Below are positions 18,878 to 25,068 of a stretch of 64,000 bases of DNA, one piece after another (the stretch's first letter is position 1; each line of letters starts with the position of its first letter). The notes under the pieces are model-generated. The model ran no database searches. It was not told the DNA's origin and saw nothing but the letters and a program-made list of their open reading frames with translations. The DNA is from Paenibacillus plantarum. GTDB taxonomy: Bacteria > Bacillota > Bacilli > Paenibacillales > NBRC-103111. Both the position numbers and the translations under genes were made by a program. The stretch lies in assembly GCF_013141695.1 (NCBI RefSeq), contig NZ_WHNY01000004.1:124001-188000 (forward strand), given 5' to 3'.

Positions 18878-20455
18878 ATGATAGACTCCAATTACTTGTT
18901 GACGGATGAGCAAATGTTACACTTTATAACGAAAGGCTATCTTGTTCTTCAGAACGAATTACCTAATCAGCTTCATCAAAGCATTATGAACCAGATTAAT
19001 CATGTGATGCACAATGAGGGAAATCCAGGAAACAACATTCTGCCACGCGTCCCAGACATTCAACAACTGTTCGATACGCCGACCGTCAAGGGCGCTTTAA
19101 GCAGTGTACTAGGTCCTGATTATTACATGCATCCTCATCGCCACTGTCATTACAATCAACCTGGAAATGAAACTCCTGGGGGCGGACAATGGCACAAAGA
19201 TGGCTATTGGTCTTCTATGCGGAGCCACCGTCCGTGGTGGGCAATGATGTTCTACTACACCCACGATATAACAGAAGATTTAGGCCCTACTGCGATCATG
19301 CCAGGAACGCAATATTACGAAAAATTTATCGACGCGCAGGGTGAAACTCTGTTACCTACAGGTAAAGCAGGTACTATGGTGCTCGTGCATTTTGACTTAT
19401 GGCATAGAGCATCGCTTAATGTATCACAATTAGATCGATATATGCTTAAGTTTCAATTCCTTAGATTGCGTGCACCGGAGTTTCCAACCTGGAATCATCA
19501 AAACAAGCAGATGATTGTACCGGAAGGAACACCGGCTATCCACTTAAATTTATGGCAGGACGTCTGGGATTGGCTTCGCGGTGAACGAATAATAAAGCAA
19601 GATAACAACAGTACCACCGAGAAGGGATTGTTGTCATTACAGCAAAACCTTACGTCTGAAGACCCTACCATTCGTGGAAGAGCCGCTGACGAATTGGGCC
19701 AGTTAGGAGCAGCAGCTTCTTCTTGCGCTTCTTCGCTAGGTATTCTATTAAATGATCCGGTCGAAACCACAGCTTTAAATGCAAGCTATGCGCTTGGACA
19801 CCTTGAAACACAAGGTATTCATACCTTAATCAGTCATCTCACAGAAGGCTCAACCCTTATTGCGGAACGAGCAGCATATGGCTTGCAAGCAGCTGGTATT
19901 GAGGCAATTCCTGATCTGCTCCGTGTTATGAAGCATGAAGATGAAAAGCGCAGGGCATTAGCAGCATTCGTACTTGGGATGATTGGATCTTCCACAGGTG
20001 AAGCTATATCCGCACTAATCTCAAGTTTACAAGATGAAAGCGAATGGGTTCGCCGAAATGCGGTCGAAGCACTAGGTATGATTAAAAATGCTGATGAATC
20101 CATTGTTTCGGCGTTAGCTAAAGTTCTGAAGGATTCCTTAAGAAGTGAGACTGACGATACTTCAGATTCGAGTATTCAAGCATCGAGAACGTCTTATGTG
20201 GGCTCTCAGCGTTACATTACGAATAAGATTGGATATACTGCGGCACTGTCACTACTTCGTACCGGTCATCTTGGAGATGTAAGTGAAGCTGTCAATTCTT
20301 TGGCAGAAGCTCTTTATAGCAAGGACCGTTACGTCAGAGCTTATGCAGCGGAAGCACTCACCCATCTGCGTACAGCGGAAGCCGTAGATATCTTAATCCG
20401 CTATTACCGCTCTTCTCGCTGGTGTCCAGATACGAGCAAAGTTAGTACATTCTAG
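18878..20455 (+). CDS. Phytanoyl-CoA dioxygenase (PhyH) domain fused to HEAT repeats
   Basis: A 525-residue protein with two parts. Residues about 8-230 are a PhyH-type non-haem iron, 2-oxoglutarate-dependent oxygenase: the iron-binding pattern is His106-x-Asp108 (QWHKDGYW) and His176 (DLWHRAS), and MPGTQYY fits the fold. Residues about 245-505 are helical HEAT-like repeats (RAADELGQLGAAA, NASYALGHLE, RAAYGLQAAG, RRNAVEALGMI, RAYAAEALTHLR), a protein-interaction scaffold. The substrate is unknown; PhyH enzymes hydroxylate small molecules, and no CoA pathway genes are near. The gene is alone on the plus strand, divergent from an AraC regulator, and ends at a perfect hairpin terminator. Confidence 0.85.
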   Translation: MIDSNYLLTDEQMLHFITKGYLVLQNELPNQLHQSIMNQINHVMHNEGNPGNNILPRVPDIQQLFDTPTVKGALSSVLGPDYYMHPHRHCHYNQPGNETPGGGQWHKDGYWSSMRSHRPWWAMMFYYTHDITEDLGPTAIMPGTQYYEKFIDAQGETLLPTGKAGTMVLVHFDLWHRASLNVSQLDRYMLKFQFLRLRAPEFPTWNHQNKQMIVPEGTPAIHLNLWQDVWDWLRGERIIKQDNNSTTEKGLLSLQQNLTSEDPTIRGRAADELGQLGAAASSCASSLGILLNDPVETTALNASYALGHLETQGIHTLISHLTEGSTLIAERAAYGLQAAGIEAIPDLLRVMKHEDEKRRALAAFVLGMIGSSTGEAISALISSLQDESEWVRRNAVEALGMIKNADESIVSALAKVLKDSLRSETDDTSDSSIQASRTSYVGSQRYITNKIGYTAALSLLRTGHLGDVSEAVNSLAEALYSKDRYVRAYAAEALTHLRTAEAVDILIRYYRSSRWCPDTSKVSTF

Positions 20456-20471
20456 ACAAAAAAGTAAAATA

Positions 20472-20516
20472 AACACAAGAGCAAGAACAGCATTTAGCTT
20501 TTCTTGCTCTTGTGTT
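20472..20516. terminator. Bidirectional hairpin terminator
   Basis: Perfect 16-bp inverted repeat: AACACAAGAGCAAGAA at 20472-20487 and its complement at 20501-20516, with a 13-base loop. It lies between the convergent dioxygenase/HEAT gene and the mutarotase gene; the minus-strand side continues into a T-rich run. Confidence 0.85.
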
Positions 20517-20564
20517 ACCCTATATATCTGGTTCTATAATAAGACCACTACGAATCTTACATTA

Positions 20565-20888
20565 CTAATCCGTATGAAACACTTCCTCCATCGACGCCCA
20601 CCATTCGCCAGCTTGGCGCGACTCCAGCGGTTCTTGACATGGCTCACACAACTTCCACCATTCTTGCGTGGTTGGATCCTGTGCCATTCTCGCCATATCT
20701 TGTTCGTAATCTTCGCCAATATATTCGAAATAGCTAAAGAGGTAGCCATCCTTATAATAAATAGAATAATTACGAATGTTACATGTATGGATCATGTTGA
20801 GAACGTCTGGCCATGCATCGGCATGCAGGTTTTTATATTCATCCAGCTTCTCAGGCTTGACTCTAATTACACTACCATTACGTAACAT
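20565..20888 (-). CDS. L-rhamnose mutarotase (RhaM) family protein
   Basis: A 107-residue protein of the RhaM/YiiL family, which interconverts anomers of L-rhamnose or related sugars. It keeps Tyr18 and His22 in EYKNLHADAWPDVL, Tyr41, and the WW pair near residue 77, which correspond to the active-site residues known in the E. coli enzyme. A GGAGG site precedes ATG 20888. It is the last gene of the GntR - dehydrogenase - enolase-superfamily operon, so a 6-deoxysugar such as L-fucose or L-rhamnose is a plausible substrate. Confidence 0.88.
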   Translation of the reverse strand: MLRNGSVIRVKPEKLDEYKNLHADAWPDVLNMIHTCNIRNYSIYYKDGYLFSYFEYIGEDYEQDMARMAQDPTTQEWWKLCEPCQEPLESRQAGEWWASMEEVFHTD

Positions 20889-20922
20889 ATCCGCACCTCC
20901 TATCTATGTAAGCTTACTATTG

Positions 20923-22020
20923 TTAGCGAATCCGATATTCTTCAAAATAACGTGGAAGAATGGTTGTCGAAGCGCCAGGCATTTGCGGCAACACATAGTG
21001 CCCATTCTTCACTGTAGCTGGTTCTTCAAAGATATGTCTGATCCATGGGATATACTCAAGCATAATGGCATTTTGCGTAGAAGCTACGAGATGCTGATGG
21101 ATTTGGCCCATATCACCAACGTGCGGACAAATCGGCACATCATAAGCTGCCGCTAAGCCTGCCACTTGCAGCCATTCTGTAATACCGCCAACACGGGTAA
21201 CGTCCACTTGGCAATATTCGATTGCACCTTGATGAATATAATCTCGGAAGGCATATTTATTATACACGTGCTCCCCTAGTGCGATCGGAACATTCAGTTC
21301 ATCAGCTAGCTTCTTATGCCCCATAATATCATCTGGGTTAAGTGGTTCCTCCAACCAGAATAGATCGAATTCTTCCAGCTTCTTGCCCCACGTCATTGCC
21401 GTATTGATATTCCATTGTTGGTTAACGTCAATCATGAAAATCACATCGTCGCCGATCGCCTTACGAACCGCCTTACAACGATCGTAATCCTCGCGTGGAT
21501 CGGGCTTTCCTACTTTAATTTTGACACCGGTAAAGCCTTGTTCAACAATCTCCGTTACATCCTTAAGCAAACGGTCCTTGGACCAATTCAACCAGCCACC
21601 GTTGGTATTGTAGGCTTTAATTGGTTGAGATGTAGCTCCCCCAAGGTACTGCCAAAGTGGCTTATTCGATGCTTTCGCCATAATATCCCAAATGGCAATA
21701 TCCACAGCTGCAAGCGCCATATGCGTCACGCCGGATCGGCCAATCCAATGCATTTTACCAAAACGCATGTCATTCCATAATTCCCTTACCATAAACGGGT
21801 CTTTTCCTATCAAAAGAGGTGCATAATATTTATCAATGGTATCCACAATCATATCGTCGCCATGGGCACAAGTGCCTGTGTAACCGTATCCAACAAAGCC
21901 TTCATCTGTAAAAATTCGAACACCAGCTAATCCCCAGTGAGTAGCCACATTAATAGCGTCCGTAATCGGAGGGGTAATCGGTACGTGCAGAACAAAGCTT
22001 TCTACTTTTGTAATTTTCAT
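20923..22020 (-). CDS. Mandelate racemase/muconate lactonizing enzyme family protein (sugar acid dehydratase-like)
   Basis: A 365-residue enolase-superfamily enzyme. It has the capping domain (1-120) and a TIM-barrel domain with the mandelate racemase catalytic set: Lys167-Ile-Lys169, metal ligands Asp198, Glu224 and Glu250 (MIDVNQQW, WLEEPL, ALGEH), and the Asp273/His300 dyad. These residues fit acid-sugar dehydratases that remove water from aldonates. With a short-chain dehydrogenase, a RhaM-like mutarotase and a GntR regulator in the same operon, an L-fuconate- or L-rhamnonate-like substrate is likely but unproven. It overlaps no neighbour and has a GGGAGA ribosome binding site. Confidence 0.87.
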   Translation of the reverse strand: MKITKVESFVLHVPITPPITDAINVATHWGLAGVRIFTDEGFVGYGYTGTCAHGDDMIVDTIDKYYAPLLIGKDPFMVRELWNDMRFGKMHWIGRSGVTHMALAAVDIAIWDIMAKASNKPLWQYLGGATSQPIKAYNTNGGWLNWSKDRLLKDVTEIVEQGFTGVKIKVGKPDPREDYDRCKAVRKAIGDDVIFMIDVNQQWNINTAMTWGKKLEEFDLFWLEEPLNPDDIMGHKKLADELNVPIALGEHVYNKYAFRDYIHQGAIEYCQVDVTRVGGITEWLQVAGLAAAYDVPICPHVGDMGQIHQHLVASTQNAIMLEYIPWIRHIFEEPATVKNGHYVLPQMPGASTTILPRYFEEYRIR

Positions 22021-22045
22021 CGTTCACATCTCCCTAATGAATGTA

Positions 22046-22807
22046 TTAGTAACCAAGTGAAGCGCCGCCATCGACGGGTAGTGCAACACCTGTAATGAAA
22101 CCGGATTGCGGACTTGCAAGAAACAGTGCTGCTTGGGCAATCTCTTCTGAGGTTGCAGGTCGACCTATAGGATGCATATCATTCAGTGCCTGAATGGTTG
22201 CATGCGGGTCAGCTTGTTCTTGAATCCACGACTGCAAGAGTGGTGTAGAAACACCGGCTGGACAAATACAATTGACCCGAATGCCATTAGACGCATAATC
22301 CAATGCGAGCGATTTCGTTAATGCGATAAGTCCGCCTTTGGTAGCAGCATACACAGGATTCATCTGTTGCCCGACCAAACCATTGAGGGAAGCCATGTTG
22401 ACAATTGCCCCACGACTCGCCTTCAAATAGGGTAAGGAATGCTTCACCATCAGATAAACGCTCTTCATATTAATAGCAAAGAGACGATCCCACTCCTCTT
22501 CTTCAACATCCTCAAGAAACTTAGGCAAAATAACCGCTGCATTGTTGACAAGTATGTCTAACTGACCAAACCTGTGTAAGGTTCCTTGGATAAGTGCGCT
22601 AACATCCATTTCCTTGGAAACGTCCGCTTTCACCGCTGCCACGTGATACCCAGACGATGTCAAATCGTCCGCCAATCGAACTCCTTCTTGCTCGTTCCAA
22701 TCCGCAATGACCACATTGGCACCATTTGCGGCGAACAAACGTACAATGGACTCACCAATTCCTGAGCTTCCCCCAGTAACAATCGCTGTCTTTCCTAATA
22801 GATTCAT
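22046..22807 (-). CDS. SDR family oxidoreductase (glucose/sugar 1-dehydrogenase type)
   Basis: An NAD(P)-dependent classical short-chain dehydrogenase of 253 residues. It shows the TGGSSGIGE cofactor loop, NNAAV, a catalytic Ser (VNMASLNG) and YAATKGG catalytic Tyr-Lys, and the C-terminal FITGVALPVDGG. I start it at ATG 22807 (MNLLGKTAIVTGG) as usual for the family; an upstream in-frame ATG at 22825 overlaps the ribosome binding site. In the operon it may oxidise a sugar to its lactone or act on the keto-deoxy product of the dehydratase. Confidence 0.9.
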   Translation of the reverse strand: MNLLGKTAIVTGGSSGIGESIVRLFAANGANVVIADWNEQEGVRLADDLTSSGYHVAAVKADVSKEMDVSALIQGTLHRFGQLDILVNNAAVILPKFLEDVEEEEWDRLFAINMKSVYLMVKHSLPYLKASRGAIVNMASLNGLVGQQMNPVYAATKGGLIALTKSLALDYASNGIRVNCICPAGVSTPLLQSWIQEQADPHATIQALNDMHPIGRPATSEEIAQAALFLASPQSGFITGVALPVDGGASLGY

Positions 22808-22827
22808 GGGTATGACACCCTCCATTT

Positions 22828-23502
22828 TTATTGAATGAAGCTTCTCGTCCTTAAGTGAGAATTCTGTAGATGCTTGAGCAAAGCTTCTTCCGCTATCACA
22901 GCATCTCTTATCACTAAACCTCGTACGACTAACATGTGCTCATCCCATTCGTCTTGCAATAATTGCTGTTCCATCCCCTTTTGAAAAAGAGACGAGTATC
23001 TTTGAATGCGATCAATATACATATTGATCAAGCCCTTTAGCGATTGGTTATCACAATAGTCGAGAATTAAACCATGCAAACTCTGGTTCATCTCCGCAAT
23101 GACATTCATTTTTTCATTATCGTTAACGGGTTGGCTTGTCGACCATCTGCTCATTTCCTGTTCCAAATGAACCAATCGATCTTCGGGAATTTGGGAAACT
23201 GCTTTTCGAATCGCTAATGATTCCAACTCTTTGCGAATTTCGAACATTTCATCCAACTCTTGCAGAGAAATTTGTGCGACATACATGCCTTTAAAAGGCA
23301 CCGTATACACCAGTTCTTCTGCCATCAAACGAGTGAGTGCTTCACGAATAGGAATGTTACTCACTTCAAGATCACGAGCTAGCTGATCGATGTTAATTTT
23401 TTCACCAGAAGGTATGTCATGGTTGATGATTTGTTCCTTCAGCAACGTATAGATTTCATCCGTTATTACAGAACGATTTAAGCTCTTTTTCAAATCCATC
23501 AC
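22828..23502 (-). CDS. GntR family regulator, FadR subfamily (FCD domain)
   Basis: A 224-residue regulator with winged helix (about 12-78, with EIYTLLKEQIINHDIPSGEKINIDQLA split over two helices and VSNIPIREALTRLMAEELV as recognition region) and an all-helical FCD ligand domain (about 80-220). It is first in the operon with the dehydrogenase, dehydratase and mutarotase, and a 19-base palindrome lies just upstream of its start. By analogy with the family it is likely a repressor released by a sugar acid. The start may be the GTG at 23502 or the adjoining ATG. Confidence 0.9.
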   Translation of the reverse strand: MMDLKKSLNRSVITDEIYTLLKEQIINHDIPSGEKINIDQLARDLEVSNIPIREALTRLMAEELVYTVPFKGMYVAQISLQELDEMFEIRKELESLAIRKAVSQIPEDRLVHLEQEMSRWSTSQPVNDNEKMNVIAEMNQSLHGLILDYCDNQSLKGLINMYIDRIQRYSSLFQKGMEQQLLQDEWDEHMLVVRGLVIRDAVIAEEALLKHLQNSHLRTRSFIQ

Positions 23503-23518
23503 CTGCTCTTTGTTTTAT

Positions 23519-23537
23519 ATCATGTATCATACATGAT
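23519..23537. promoter_or_regulatory. Perfect palindromic operator upstream of the GntR gene
   Basis: ATCATGTAT-C-ATACATGAT is a perfect 9-1-9 palindrome 17 bases upstream of the GntR start. Its core TGTATNATACA is the size and symmetry bound by FadR-subfamily dimers. It is probably the autoregulatory operator of the operon. Confidence 0.65.
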
Positions 23538-23543
23538 TTATGA

Positions 23544-23587
23544 TTTAAAATAAAGAGGCAGTTTGTGCAGATAGGCACTCTCCTGCC
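23544..23587 (-). terminator. Terminator of the gluconeogenic operon
   Basis: On the minus strand GGCAG...CTGCC encloses an inner GTGC/GCAC pair and is followed by TCTTTATTTT. It lies 12 bases past the stop of the PPDK regulatory protein gene. Confidence 0.6.
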
Positions 23588-23598
23588 ATCATAGATCC

Positions 23599-24399
23599 TT
23601 ACATTGCGTCCAATATAATCCCAGCTGTCTCCTCAATGGCTTTCTCAGTAACATCTATCACCATACATCCAAGCTGTTTATACATCCCGTACGCATATTC
23701 CAATTCTTCTACAACCCTCTCTAATGCTGAATATTTAGCGCCAAATGGCAGACCTACTGCTTTCAGCCGTTCTGTACGGATCTTAACTAGTTGATCGGCG
23801 CTCATCGTCAAGCCAACTAATTTGCTTTTGTTGTTCGTCAACAAGTTCAGCGGCGGCTTTACTTCTGGTACTAACGGATAGTTGGCAACTTTATAACCTT
23901 TGTGAGCCAAGAAAATGCTTAGTGGTGTTTTCGATGTCCTAGAAACGCCGAGAAGAACAATATGTGCTTGTTTCAAAGCACTCGTATCTTTACCATCATC
24001 ACTTTTGACAGCGAACTCAATGGCTTCCACTCTTTTATAATAGTCTTCGTCCATTTGATGCAGCAATCCGGCTTTCTTTTTAGGTGAATCTTTATAGGTA
24101 TCAATAAAAGCTTGCATAACAGGACCTAAGATATCTATGCTAATCACATTTAGGCGTATCGCTTCTTGTCGCATCATCTCTCTTAATTCCGGAAGAACGA
24201 GCGTGTAGACAACAAAACTTCCTATTCGCGAAGCTTCTTCCATCATATTTCGAATGTCTTCTTCCGAACGCATAGATCCGAACCGTTTTACATAAACCTG
24301 GCTAGTATTAAACTGACGAATTGTCGCTTGAACGACCGTATTCGCAGTTTCCCCAACCGAATCCGAACAAACGAATATCGTTTGAACTTTCTCTTCCAT
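23599..24399 (-). CDS. Pyruvate, phosphate dikinase regulatory protein (DUF299; YqfL/PpsR family)
   Basis: A 266-residue bifunctional Ser/Thr kinase and phosphorylase that inactivates PPDK by ADP-dependent phosphorylation and reactivates it with phosphate. The N-terminal IFVCSDSVGETANTVVQA block and the P-loop-like GVSRTSKTPLSIFLA (about 152-166) are diagnostic. Its target, ppdK, is encoded two genes upstream in the same operon, so the functional link is direct. It follows ccpN by 13 bases, the same pairing as ccpN-yqfL of B. subtilis, where YqfL was studied as a modulator of CcpN although a PPDK is absent there. Confidence 0.95.
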   Translation of the reverse strand: MEEKVQTIFVCSDSVGETANTVVQATIRQFNTSQVYVKRFGSMRSEEDIRNMMEEASRIGSFVVYTLVLPELREMMRQEAIRLNVISIDILGPVMQAFIDTYKDSPKKKAGLLHQMDEDYYKRVEAIEFAVKSDDGKDTSALKQAHIVLLGVSRTSKTPLSIFLAHKGYKVANYPLVPEVKPPLNLLTNNKSKLVGLTMSADQLVKIRTERLKAVGLPFGAKYSALERVVEELEYAYGMYKQLGCMVIDVTEKAIEETAGIILDAM

Positions 24400-24412
24400 C
24401 CTTGCTTACCTC

Positions 24413-25042
24413 CTAATTCGTAGCTAGATCCAAAAGTAATTTGGTTATGGTTGTCTTCGTTATTCGTCCGATAATTTCTTCATGGTCAAGCACAACGTCC
24501 GTTCTCATAACAGGCAGACTGTCTATTTGATGAAAAATCATTTTACGAGCTGCATCCAGGACATGATCATTCAAGTTTATTGTCACGATGTTCGGATGTC
24601 TAGTCATCACAAGACTAATTGGCATTGTAGGAGCACCCGCATTACCTAGTGTTATTTTTAACAAATCTTTTCTTGAAACAATACCCACTAACGCCTGTTT
24701 ATCACTCACAACCATCAGGGTTCCGACATTCTCCAGAAACAAAGTAACTACGGCATCATTCACCGTAGCTTTTTCCATTAGGACGATAGGTAACCCCATA
24801 ACATCCTTGACCAAGATATCATCTAGCTTCTTATAAGCAACTTCCTCTCGTTCAAGTGTCGCACCGAGGAAATAACCCACCTTGGGCTTTGCGTCTAAAT
24901 AACCAAGCATCACAAGTAAGGAAAGATCAGAACGAATAGTTGGACGAGCGATTCCGATCAATTCTGCAAGGCTTTCTCCTGTTATCGGAGCGTGCTTCTT
25001 AACAATTCCAATGATCTCCATTTGACGGGATGTAAGTTGTAT
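24413..25042 (-). CDS. ccpN: CcpN family repressor of gluconeogenic genes (HTH + two CBS domains)
   Basis: A regulator with an N-terminal winged helix (EIIGIVKKHAPITGESLAEL, RPTIRSDLSLL) and two CBS domains (about residues 75-200) that sense nucleotides. In B. subtilis CcpN represses gapB, pckA and sr1 in glucose. Here it shares an operon with gapB and ppdK. The first ATG (25021) would drop residues that align with the family N-terminus (TIQLTSRQ precedes MEIIGIVK; B. subtilis has TIELNKRQ). Only ATA at 25042 or ACG at 25045 lie between those residues and the in-frame stop at 25046-25048, and GGAGG sits eight bases before the ATA. I therefore give 25042 as the likely start, with ATG 25021 as the alternative. 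Confidence 0.82.
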   Translation of the reverse strand: MQLTSRQMEIIGIVKKHAPITGESLAELIGIARPTIRSDLSLLVMLGYLDAKPKVGYFLGATLEREEVAYKKLDDILVKDVMGLPIVLMEKATVNDAVVTLFLENVGTLMVVSDKQALVGIVSRKDLLKITLGNAGAPTMPISLVMTRHPNIVTINLNDHVLDAARKMIFHQIDSLPVMRTDVVLDHEEIIGRITKTTITKLLLDLATN

Positions 25043-25048
25043 CGTCTA

Positions 25049-25056
25049 CCCCTCCC
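25049..25056 (-). promoter_or_regulatory. Ribosome binding site deciding the ccpN start
   Basis: GGGAGGGG on the minus strand lies 6-8 bases before ATA 25042 but about 27 bases before the first ATG. Its position argues for initiation at a rare non-AUG codon. Confidence 0.6.
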
Positions 25057-25068
25057 TAGACTTTCGTA

